Source of the DNA: Dimorphilus gyrociliatus
Taxonomy: Eukaryota; Annelida; Polychaeta; Dinophilidae
NCBI GenBank assembly: GCA_904063045.1
Contig: CAJFCJ010000012.1
Coordinates: 124,001-188,000, forward strand
Direction of reading: 5' to 3'
Length of the DNA stretch: 64,000 bases
The notes beneath the pieces were generated by a model. It did not search any database. It saw only the letters and a program-made list of their open reading frames with translations, and was not told the origin of the DNA. Within the stretch, counting starts at the first letter, position 1, and each line of letters begins with the position of its first letter. The translations under genes and the position numbers were made by a program. Positions 26,799-38,245 of the stretch are shown piece by piece.

Positions 26799-27011
26799 CT
26801 ATTCGTTTGGGTAATAAACAATTAAATAAACATAGTAAATTTGATTTGCGACGACGATTGTTTGCGGAAGTTCGCTGATAAGAACAATAAATATAAAACT
26901 AAATCAAAAGTCACAACGAAGATTTACCTAGGTAAAAGTCTCATATTTTCGACGAATGAGAAAAGTACGTAACTGTGAAAAAAAAAGCCTCATCAATATG
27001 CAAATATTTTT

Positions 27012-27048
27012 ACCGGAAGTACAGCTAATTGGTCAGATTTTAACCAAT
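27012..27048. promoter_or_regulatory. probable Hedgehog proximal promoter: ETS site and inverted CCAAT pair
   Basis: ACCGGAAGT at 27012-27020 is a canonical ETS site. It is followed by ATTGGT (27028-27033) and ACCAAT (27043-27048), two CCAAT boxes facing each other. They stand 225-260 bases before the Hedgehog ATG and suggest a promoter with ETS and NF-Y input. Confidence 0.45.
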
Positions 27049-27272
27049 CATCGTCGATCTAAATGTTCAAGTTGTTCAAAATAACTCCGTAAATCACGTC
27101 CAACGAAGAGAATTAAAATTTTCAGACCGTTCGGAATTTTTAATAAACAAATAAGAAAACGTGCTCTTCAATAGAAAGCGGTGAAAAAAGACGAACGCTT
27201 TGTTCAAGGCGAGGATTATTCTAATCTTTTTTGAATGGAGAGAGTTTTCGCTGGATTTATTTACTACCGATC

Positions 27273-28120
27273 ATGCATTTTGGCAAGATCATTTTTCTAA
27301 TTACTACCGTTGAACTAATAAAAGCATGCGGATCTGGTAGAAGATTTTATAGAGGCTCAAAACACCAGAAGCTTGTACCTCTTGTGTTTAAGCAGCATGT
27401 TCCTAATTATTCTGAACAATCTATAGCAGCAAGTGGAAAATTCTCAGCTAAAGTTCGTAGAGATAGTAAAGAATTTCAAAAACTGGCTTTTGTGGACAAA
27501 AGTAGTGATATAATTTTTAAGGATAACGAAGGAACCGGAGCCGACAGGCTAATGACACAGGTATTAAGAGCTAAACTATAAAATCTAATTGTAAAAACGA
27601 AAGCTGTTCGTTGTATAGCATTAAGAAATTGTTTCGTAAGAAGAGAATTCAGTTAACACTTTTAATTTAATTAAAATTATGTAGAAGAAATTCTTGCTCA
27701 TACTGTCCTTTAAAGAAACTCCTTTAACAAATAGAATTCGTTTAAATAAATGCAGCCCCCCTGTTTATTCCTTAGTAAATACATTATTCCTTATTTTAAT
27801 GTTCTTTCTGAACAGAGGTGTAAAGATAAATTGAATAGCCTCTCTATTATGGTAGCAAATGAATGGCCTGGTATAAAGGTCAGAGTTATCGAAGCATATG
27901 ATGAGGACGATCAACATCAGGAGGAAAGTTTACACTACGAAGGAAGGGCGTTAGATATAACGACTTCTGACATTGATAAGTCGAAATATGGAATGTTGGC
28001 CAGGTTAGCTGTTTTAGCTGGTTTTGATTGGGTTTATTACGAAAGTCGATATTATGTTCATTGTTCTTGTAAACCTGGTAAGATACCTATAATATCTATA
28101 TATCTATACAGTATATATAA

Positions 28121-28161
<41 letters not shown>

Positions 28162-28797
28162 GGTAGATCAATAGAACCTCTACAAATTACCTGTCGAAAA
28201 TTTTCAGATGATCTTACGTCAACATTCGGTGGAGGTTGTTTTTCCTTAAATTCTACTGTTCAAACAAATTACGGATTGAGGACGTTAACAGAACTCAAAA
28301 AGGGAGATTTAATTCAAACTATTAATTCTGATGGACAGTTAATATTTACGGAATTTTTAACTTTTCTACATTTTTCTGTGAATACTTTAACGACTTTTAC
28401 AAAATTGATTTTAGAAGATGGCAGAAAATTACTTTTAACCGATAATCATTTAATTTATACACGTAGAAAAGGAATGATCTTCTCTAGAGATTTACTAATT
28501 AATGATGAATTAAAAAGTGAAAAAGAGTATATTAAAATTATATCTATTGACCGAATTAATCAGATTGGATATTCTGCTCCTCTAACAAAGCACGGTACTT
28601 TACTCGTTAATGGACTTTGGTGTTCCTGCTACGCCGAAGTTTTTAGTCACGATTTAGCTCACGTCTCCATGAAACCTATTAGACTTTTGCCAATTTTTGC
28701 TGAACATGTGATAAATTATTACGTTTGGTTCTTAGTTCACCTTGGAAGATTTGTTTTACCCGAAAACTACTGGTTTGATTCACATTTCAGTCAATAA
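27273..28797 (+). CDS. hh: Hedgehog morphogen precursor
   Basis: Exons 27273-27560, 27816-28077 and 28208-28797 give 379 residues; both introns fall where vertebrate Hedgehog introns fall (after LMTQ and just after HCS-K). The signal peptide (about residues 1-18) leads to CGSGRR, the Cys to be palmitoylated; the usual motif is CGPGR. The N-domain has the zinc ligands ([16 protein letters not shown]) and most acidic calcium residues. After a very short linker, GGGCF starts the Hint autoprocessing domain, which keeps the catalytic Cys, the T..H pair ([10 protein letters not shown]) and the later SCYAEV cysteine. In FLTFLH, His replaces the Asp of FLTFLD, the residue needed for cholesterol transfer. 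The C-terminal [10 protein letters not shown] resembles the end of fly Hh. The ligand is secreted, lipid-modified and acts through Patched. Confidence 0.97.
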
Positions 28798-29716
28798 ACC
28801 TCTCTGCTATTACCTTAAATCGAACATTTTATCTTGATTACCGAAAGAAAAAAAATAAAGTATAAACACAACAGATGTCGCCACCATAAAATGACTTAAA
28901 CTAAGTTCTTAATATTGGTATAAACATGTAGTCTTCTATACAAAAAGAAAAGATCTCTTGAACTTTACACCTTAAATGGAAAAACTGCGTAAACGAATAA
29001 GAAATTTATTTAATATATAGCTCTATATAGTAAATACTAAAAATATAGTAAACAATAGTTTTAAAGTAGCAAATTAACCTTTAAGAGATGCTGTAAATGA
29101 ATTGAATCTAAATGCAGAAATAACAAAAAAATATCATATATGATGACCCATGTATGAAGAAATCATAAAATAATATCTGTTTACTAGTCCTCAGTCAAGT
29201 ATAAATAAATTATCGCTATTGCTAAAGTAATACTTCAAGAAAGTCGTATTTCTTATGTTCTAGTTAATGTGAACTTTATGCTTTTATAACATAATTTTCT
29301 TATTAGAATCAAGTATGATAAAATGATATAATTTATGGAAAATGATGTATAAGATAGTATTTTTAATTTAAGTAGTGTCTTGATTATTCATTTTTTATTA
29401 AGTAAATTAATTAATTTGATAGAAAAGATAAATTAAGAAGGTAAACAAAATACAAAATATTTTTTTTAGCCTTTTTTTTAACTTTTTGAAAATATTTAAT
29501 CCGCTTTTTCCGATTTATTGTAGCTTATTATTTTCAACTTCTAAGTGCAGAAATGCCAAAACGATTTTATCAACTGAGGGTGAGTCAGATAACAAGAAAG
29601 ACGCTAAGAGAAATGAGAGGCTCGTCATGAGGAAGAGAGTTTTACAGAGATTTTTAAAATAATTTAGTCTTTTGTTCATAAACAATTTTCATTCATCATT
29701 TAAAAATATAAACTTT
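28798..29716. other. shared 3' intergenic between Hedgehog and the GFRalpha-like gene
   Basis: 919 bases between convergent genes, with AATAAA-like polyadenylation signals near 28852 for Hedgehog. No other feature recognised. Confidence 0.6.
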
Positions 29717-30507
29717 TTATCCGATGAAAAAGCGTCTTGAACCTTTGGAACAACTACTTTTTGTATATCCTCCATTACCTGGACCTGTAAATAAGTGGAG
29801 TATTAATAAGTTATGTTATCTAAATTTTATTTAACTAGGAGGCTTACATATACTTTTCATATCTTGGGCGGATTTTTCTTGTCCATCTTGGGCATTACAG
29901 TGCTGAAAAGCATTCTGCTGACAATACCATACTGAGCAATCTTCCAGAGGTATTCCATTACAGGATTTTAATTCACATTTACAGTCTTAATTGTAAAAAA
30001 ATGATTAAATAATAAAATGATGTTGAAAAGAAACTAATTGAATAGGATGATCTTACCGTAAGAAGTAATTTTTTGAATTCTTTTCTTTATTTTATGAAAG
30101 TATTTCACTTTGCAAGGATGTTTATTTACACTTTTCAAGCAAGATAATTGTTTCTTATATGCACCCGAAAATCCTTCAACTGAGAAACCTTTATGGTAAG
30201 ATTTTTCTAATAGTTTTATGAAGATGTAGTTGCAATTTTGAGCCAAATGGAAGCAATGTCTTCTAGTTGATATAATGTTTCTTTTACTTCTTTTCAATGA
30301 TGGGACTGCTATGCCAAGATAGTCCTTTGCTTGAATTTCAATATTCAGGTTACTTTTCATTGGTTTTACTGTAAAGTATAAAATATATATCCTGTAATAC
30401 TATATGTATATATTTAAAGACAAGCAGGAAAATAAGTTAAACTTACTTTGAAGAGTTTTATCAATAGTCAGAGCGAAAAAAATTAGCACTAAGCAATAAC
30501 TTTCCAT
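29717..30507 (-). CDS. secreted protein with one GDNF-receptor/GAS1-type cysteine domain
   Basis: Four exons, 30507-30447, 30368-30057, 29985-29848 and 29784-29717, all introns in phase 1, give about 192 residues. The signal peptide MESYCLVLIFFALTIDKTLQ fills exon 1. Mature cysteines follow the GFRalpha/GAS1 pattern: RRHCFHLAQNC, then SCLKSV--PCKV, about 20 residues, YDCKCELKSC, PLEDCSVWYC and FQHC. GFRalpha repeats share the CLxLxxxC opening, the (S)CLK--C centre and the WCDC/FCSC centre. A basic linker precedes the domain. The tail has two more Cys (if the GTAAGC donor at 29847 is used) but no hydrophobic end, so neither a GPI anchor nor a membrane segment is seen, unlike GAS1 and GFRalpha. 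It lies tail-to-tail with Hedgehog. GAS1 proteins bind Hedgehog and GFRalphas bind GDNF-type ligands, so a soluble ligand-binding role is an inference. Confidence 0.72.
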
Positions 30508-33440
30508 TATGCCAGCAGTATATAGTTCCTAATAGAACAGAGAAATTCAAATGCTGGGATTTGCCAGTCACATGCAGAGGTGATTAGTACCACGACACGT
30601 GACAATGAATAATATTTTTAGTACATCTAATCTAAAAAAAATTATCAGTCATAGTTTGTTGAAAAACGAAGAAGAGTATCCTTATGGGTATTTGGTCCCA
30701 CGCGAAGATCTGGTGATTTTATCAATGTTTCACGGTTTTTATTATCTTTCAATAATTGTTAAGGTTGTAACTTTGTACAATGTTAATCTAAAAAAAACAA
30801 TATATTATCTTTCTTTATATCAAAAAACTAGTTAATTTGATTAGTTATATTTGTTATCAAAACTTAGTTGTAAGTGTTAACCTTTACATTCTTTCTATTG
30901 AACTTTATTCCAATAAAAAAATGATTTTGTGCCTTTTCATTCTTATCTTTCCATTAAATGAAAAAAGTATTAAATTGAATGAAATATACTAAATTCATTT
31001 GCTTACTGCAATACTTTTAATAAGTGTCGTTATTTTCGTTCATATAAAATGATTACAATTTTCAGGGTCAAAATTGCGTAACATTTTACAAAAGTGAATT
31101 TGCGTCTAATATCATAATGTTATCTTTTACTTATTTATTTATATGGTCTAAATATCATTTGAAAATAATCTTCTATATCATTCATATTCAATTTAATGTT
31201 CAAAACGATTTTTTGTCCTTTTAAAGAGACGAGGTAACGGAGAAATGTTCTTTAGGCCATAAACTGGTTTCAAGATATTATTTTTTTTCTGAGATTATCA
31301 GATAATAATATATTTACTAAACAAAATAACAAAAAAAAACACTAAAAAAGACTTTTTATTAGATACATTTCGATTTATTTAAAAATGAAAAATATTCATT
31401 TTTTATAAGATTCTTATGAAATCAATATATTATAGTTCATTTATCATACGATATTTTTTTGTTATCTCTATCAAAATCCTGGATTTCTTATACTTTGTTA
31501 CACATTTTAGTGATATTTGAAGAATGAGTATTCCTATAAAATTATTCTCTTTTTCGTATACTTTGCATAATGAAAAGCTTAATATGTATAATAGCTATTT
31601 TTTGTATAGAATATTACAATATGAGCTATAAAGTGGAAAGTATTGAAAAATCGGTAATCTTAATAACGATGAAATATAGTTTTTATTGAGAAATTATCAG
31701 AATTATTGATATATTTTCTTAAAGTCAATACATTTATTATTGAGGTTATCAGAGTTTGAACTTTGGAAAAAATGACCTAGTAGTTTTAATTTTGAAAAAA
31801 CTGTCAAACTGTATATAATCTTTTGATATGAAAAATTCAATTAAATTATTGGACCTATTATTAATATTTTTATTATGAATATCATTAAATAAATCATTGC
31901 GATGTTAGAATATGGAAAAAGAAATTTTCCAACTTGAAACGAATTGAAATAACCTTATATATTAAAAGTATTGATTTTTTAAAATTATTGATCTTCTATT
32001 AATATCTATTATCTATTAAGGTTCATAAAGTAATAAATTTTTTTAGCTTGAAAGTTATAAAATATACGTGTAATCTTTTTTGGGTTTTTACCTGACTTAA
32101 TATTTTTTATGAAATATACTTATGATATTAGAATTTACTATATTCAATGCTTGTAGTTGACAATGCTACATAAGACTCTATTATAAGCAATGAACCAATT
32201 TAAATTACATTCCATAGAAGTAACTACATGTGTAAACAGTATATATTTCCAAACGATATTATAAGAAAGATCATGATCGATAAAAAGTTATTTTACGAAG
32301 TATTAATGTTTTCTTAATCAGTTTTATGTTTCGTCTGATATAAAGTGAACATTTTTTATGTATCGTTATCATTTAATATCAGTACTTGTTAAAGTAAATT
32401 CAATAACCTTTAAGATAGTAATACATTACTTAACAATTGTTAAAATTTCATTGATTGTATTACAAAGGTTTGTAAAGAAAGAAAAACGGCAAAGAATAGG
32501 GAAAGGATTAATTAAAATTTTCTTCTGATATTTTATTTTTTAATCCAAACTAGAAATGGCAGTCGTCGTATTATCGTTGTATTAGTTTTATAATATATGT
32601 TAAGTTTTTTATTTTTTATTTATTCAATGAATAACAAACTTAATTGCATATTGTATATACTTCACATCTACTTGTTACCCTAGTTTACAATTGCAACAGA
32701 TTTTATCATACGACCAATTACATTTTACCTAAAATATTCCAAAATTTGCTTATTTCTTTCTGAATATCAATTAATGTTACAAGGATATTTATAAAAAGTG
32801 CTTAGTAATAGTTAGATCAAACTACTATATTTACATTATGAAATACTTTTCTAAAACATGAAAGTTTAATATATAGTATCTTGAAAAGCATATTTAAATT
32901 GACAATAGATGGCGATATTTTTCAAGATTATGATTAAGAAATTTTAAAACTATTGTATTTTATGTAATTACGAACGATTAGAACTTAATGAAATGTTATT
33001 AGACTATTTTCTAACTGAAAACGGTAATTTTATATAGAAAATATGATAAACTATCAGCTTTATATTTTAAATAATAAGTCTATTGAAAGGAAAAGGAAAA
33101 TTTTATATATTTATATTTCCAAAAGAGTGTAATAACTGCCTATAACACTCTTATTTTCATATATACACTATTTTAGTACATCTACTTTCTCTTTCGTATG
33201 AATTATCTTATATACTTTTCAATACGCTAATTAAGGTTGATGAAATTAATTTACGACCTAGTAAAATCATGATTTACACTTTAGACTTATTACTAACAAA
33301 TATTTATGAATATTTCTATACAAACTAAAAACGGTTCTATAATTATCAAATTACAAAATTAAAAGTTCTGAGTTTCTTATTACATTCAATTTGGTCATAT
33401 ATTTTCTAATATCTCACTTGCACTTTGATACTTATAAGCG
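30508..33440. other. intergenic
   Basis: 2.9 kb of AT-rich sequence between divergent genes. An open frame at 30599-30835 (+) lacks domain or splice support. A weaker CTCF-type match (ACAATAGATGGCGA, 32902-32915, 11 of 14) is present. Nothing else recognised. Confidence 0.6.
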
Positions 33441-36400
33441 ATGAAAGCTTCTTCCTTAGTGATATTATTTGCAGCAATCGGTTCTTCTTCTTCGTCAAGT
33501 AACTGATCTTATTATTTAAGAATTATTAAGAATATTTTTGATTTTGAAAATTACAGACTCCGATGTGAAGAGCCACGATAATATCGGTTTACCTCTACCA
33601 TTTGTATATCCATCTGGCACTGGGGGTGGTGACAATTGCCACTTTCCGTTTTATTCAGGCCAATCAATTTGGTTTGGCTGTCAATATGGGGGCATTGGTT
33701 ATGCTCCTTGGTGTAGCACTGTTGCCAACAAAGATGAAAATAAAATCGGTTTTTGTATATTTGACGACTGTAAATTTACTCCAGATGGAGCAGGTTACAA
33801 GGGAACTTTAGCAGTAACAAACTTTGGGAATCCCTGCATTAGCTGGACTAGTGAGCCTACTTTTACATCTATTGGTATTCCTGAATCAACAACTGCAGAG
33901 GCCAATAATTATTGTAGATCTGCTTTACCTGGATTTATACCAGAAATGATGTGCTTTATACAAAATCCTGACCCTTTTGGTTATCCATTTGTTGAAACAT
34001 GTGGCGCTGTAATTCCTATGTGTGAGAACCTTAAGTATAATTGTCAAGAAAGACTTGTCACTCCTTTACCTGGTGTCTCGTTTACGGCCAATACTACCAG
34101 AAATAGTACATTCCCTAATCATGCCAAGGTTAGTGCTTCTTCCGTTTGGTGTGCTGCGGTAAACGATGAATATCAATGGTTGCAAATAGATTTTGTAACA
34201 AGACATGCTTTTGTTGGAATTGGAATGTATGTCCCTGGGGCTGCTGATGGATATGTGTCTACGTATCGTTTGCTTTTAAGTAATGATTCTGTTATTTGGA
34301 GCGATACACTAACTATAGAAGAAATTCAAGGCCCTACTCGAAAAAATGAATACGGAGTAGAAATATTTTTAGAATTTTCACGGTACATTCGAATTATTCC
34401 GATAACGTGGGTTGACAATATTTGCCTTCAAGTTGAAATAGGAGGATGTGAATGTTGGTATTATTTTTTATTGCACAGTAGTTAAGATATACAATATTCG
34501 TATTATTTAATCACTGACAGATTATAATCCTTGCTATTCATTTCCTTGTCAAAACAATGGAACTTGCCAGGGAAATTCTTTCCATCGTTCTTTCACTTGT
34601 ACCTGCACACTTGATTTTACGGGAAAAACGTGCGATAGTTATGTTGATTTTTGCCAATCTAAACCTTGTCAAAATGGAGGAAATTGTACAAATACGAGAA
34701 TTCTTGGAATAAATAGTACTAAATATACGTGCGATTGCGATTCTGCTGGTTTTTATTCTGGTGTTCATTGTGAAATCGGGTCGGCAGAATCATGTGTTCG
34801 GTTATTTGAGTATAACATAACCAGAAGCGATTTTTATACCTTAAATACAAGCTTTTCCAAAGAGTGTGAAATGAAAAAGAAAGCTATACAAATTCATCAA
34901 GTAACCTTCATTCTTATGATACTAGATAACATAACTACTGGTCTAGAATGTGCTAACATGTGTTTAAGAAATGAACTTTGTAGAGCAGCATCATTAACAA
35001 GGAGCCCCTATTATTGTTTTCTTCACTCAAAAGAAGATGAAGTTGAGCTGCTTAATGTAAACCTTAATAGAAATTCAGAATTTTACGTTAAGGAGTGTAG
35101 TTTACTATTTAGAGCATTTTGTGAATTTGATGTTGTAGCAAGAAAGGTTAAAACTGCAATTTTCACTTTGAAAACAGGTTTGAAAATAGTGCCTTATTCA
35201 CCTCCTGAGCGTTTTCAATATTTAGTTCGTTATGAGGCTACGGAAAGTCAAATTGCTTCTCTAAAAAATAATTCACATTCTTGTCAGCAAAGCTTTCTAC
35301 AAATGTGTTCTTTTTCTAGTAACAGCGATTGGTCAATTCAATTCCATGACTTTAACATAAAAAAATTTACTGAGGGACATAAAGTATCTTGCAGTAAATG
35401 TCTATTGGATGAACAATGCATACCAAGTACTGAATGCGCTTGTGCAGCTGGTGTAGGAAATTCTCTAGATAGTGGGCATTTTAGAAAATTAACTGATATA
35501 CCAATAAGAGCCGTCAGTAGTGGAAATAGTAATCCTGCTTACAACTCAATGTCTTTTGCTGTTGGCCATTTTGTTTGTGAGTTTGACTTGGCCAAATCAG
35601 ATCCTTGTTCACCATCACCCTGTTTCAACGGAACCTGTATTACAATAGGAAATAATTATATATGCAATTGCACTAATGGCTATGGAAATTATGACTGCAG
35701 TTACGATATAGACGAATGTGCATCCTCTCCATGTCGAGACATTTCAACTATTTCATGCACTGATTTAGTTAATGAATACAAGTGCAACTGTAATCCAGGA
35801 TTTACAGGAAAGAACTGTGAAACTCGTAATTATTTCTATTTGGGTACAAAGAGTTATTAATATCATTTACTAAAATACAGACATCGATGACTGTTCTTCG
35901 TCACCTTGTGAAAATAATGGATCATGCATTGACAACGATAATTTCTATACATGTTTGTGCTTTCCAGGTTTTTACGGAGTACGATGTCAGAATGGTCTGT
36001 AAAGAAAAACAACTGTATATTCTTTTGATTTAAATGGATTAATCTAAATTTTTATAGAGTATAATGAATGCCAACCGAATCCTTGTATCAATGCTGATAG
36101 TTGCACTGATAAAGTTAATGACTACGAATGCCTGTGTCTTCCAGGTTATGAAGGGAAAAACTGCGAAAAAGGTATATTATCTAAACTGTAATCACTCTAA
36201 TAAATGTGTTTTACAGATACTAAAGAATGTGATAGTAATCCTTGCTTGCATAACGGTGAATGTAAAGAAAATACCATTAATTCATATACTTGCAAGTGTC
36301 GAAGTGGCTTTTCGGGAGATCGGTGTGAAATCGATGAAGACGAATGTGTATCTGAGCCTTGTTTTAATGGCGCAACTTGTCAAGATGCAAAAGGATTTTA

Positions 36401-38245
36401 CCTCTGTGTTTGTACAGAAGGATTCAGTGGTAGCAGATGTCAAGAAAGTAAGATTTCTTTTCTCAGCGATGAAGTAAGATTGATCGTTTAATGTTTATAA
36501 CAGATTTGAATGATTGCATCGTGAATAATTGTAAAAATGGAGGTAGTTGTATTGATGGTATTGCCGATTATAGTTGCTATTGTGTTTCTGGATATGAAGG
36601 GGACCACTGTGAGATAGGTAAGATTTAATTTGTCTTCAGAATGATATAAAAATGAAATTCATATGTATAGAGGTAGAAGAATGCCTATCGGACCCCTGTA
36701 AAAATGGCGGCTCCTGTTTTGAAGGAAATATTGGGGAATATCGCTGCGAATGTCCAAATGGATTCACTGGTTCACAATGTGAGGTTAACATAGACGATTG
36801 TAAAATAGAGCCTTGTTTAAATAAAGGCCAATGTGTCGATGGTATAGCAGATTTTACTTGTAATTGCCCTCCTCCTTTCACTGGCCACATTTGCAATGCA
36901 GGTAATTTTTCTTAAAACTTGATTCATTCAAAAAGAAAATAATTTCAGTAATAACGGATGGTGAATGGGGTGGATGGCAAGATTGGTCTTCCTGCTCTGT
37001 TGATTGTGGACTTGGAGTTAGAATCCGCAAAAGATCTTGTAACAATCCTTTACCTCGGAATGGAGGTAGAGTATGCAAAGGAGACATTTCTCAACTTGAG
37101 TTGTGCAACGAAAGTGAATGTACATCAAGAAATGGTAATTGGGGGCTTTGGTCGGTTTGGTCTGCTTGCAGTGTAACTTGTAGTTCTGGCTTTAGAAGCA
37201 AATTAAGAAAATGTAATAATCCTACACCAATCAATGGAAAAGATTGCGAGGGAGAAGCCGAAATAACAGAGGGCTGTGAAGAGGTCGAATGTGGGAGTCC
37301 TGTAGATGGAAATTGGAGTCCTTGGGGAAGTTGGTCATCCTGCTCACATTCGTGCGACCCAGGTGTAAAATTTAGAGAAAAGCTATGTAATTCACCAAAG
37401 CCTCAATGGGGTGGAAAAGATTGCGTTGGTATACACAGAGATTATCAGAGTTGCCAAGTTAAAGCTTGTACGACTATAAAGAAATGTCCGGACAACTTTG
37501 AGAACTGGAGTGAATGTGATAAAGAATGTGGAGTGGGAAAACGATCCAGATTGAAGACTTGTTCAGTCGAATATGCAGAAAAAGGAAACCAATCTCAAGC
37601 AATTAAGCATAGTTTTTTACAATATGAACACGAATACTGTTTTGAGAGAGATTGTTCAAGTAATACCCCCGTATCTTTAACATATAACATATACTAAAGT
37701 CACTTTTTATTTTCAGCTTTGACTTGTATGAATTGTGAAGCAGTCTTAGACTTTACAATCCGAAAATTTACCTGTAGAGGACCAAATGTGCCATGTTCGG
37801 AATCAAATACTGTATGCCTTTACAAATTCGTAAAAAATAATTTGAAGTCTAGTATTACCAAGAGATGCGGACAAGAAAGTGAATGTCCAAAGCAGCTATC
37901 AGAAAAATGTTCAATTGCGTTAAAATATCTGATAGATGAGATCAATAAGTAAAATATTTTTTATAAAAATGTCTTTCTCAATAATTTATTTTAATAAAAA
38001 ATATCCTTTTTTACAGCGAAACTCCATTGCATTCTTTTGAAGATCTCGAACCAAATATTGATAGTCTTTATGAATGGTTTGAAAAACTTGAAGAAACGGA
38101 ATGCATATTCTGTTGTAGAGGAACAAATTGTAATGGTCCTGTGTTACCTCCTTCAGTAACTCTTTATTCGAAAGGTAGCTTGCTTTGGAATAACTTTATT
38201 TTAACGTATAGTTTCTTAATTTTATCAATATATTTTTCAATATAA
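33441..38245 (+). CDS. mosaic surface protein: FN2, kringle, discoidin, EGF, PAN, fibrinogen-like, TSP1, Ly6, GPI signal
   Basis: Eleven exons (33441-33498, 33557-34453, 34521-35825, 35881-35994, 36058-36171, 36217-36447, 36504-36617, 36671-36901, 36949-37659, 37717-37948, 38017-38245) give 1411 residues; all introns are phase 1 except the last. Order: signal peptide; fibronectin type II (CHFPF...WCST); six-Cys kringle (GYKGT, CISW, NYCRS); F5/8 discoidin; two EGFs; PAN-like ([12 protein letters not shown]); a segment matching the neurexin-IV/CNTNAP fibrinogen-like region ([22 protein letters not shown]); nine EGFs; four TSP1 repeats ([11 protein letters not shown] type); a Ly6/uPAR domain ending [10 protein letters not shown]; and a hydrophobic C-terminus typical of GPI addition. 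It is probably a GPI-anchored adhesion or matrix receptor. The exon 2 donor (GTTGGT) is weak; using GTGAAT a few bases earlier would lose the discoidin's last Cys. Confidence 0.9.

Noticed and set aside
30599..30835. 78-codon frame just upstream of the GFRalpha-like gene
   Set aside because: No recognisable feature and lies across the probable promoter of that gene.
36636..37087. Minus-strand frames opposite the EGF and TSP1 exons
   Set aside because: Antisense shadows of well-supported coding exons.
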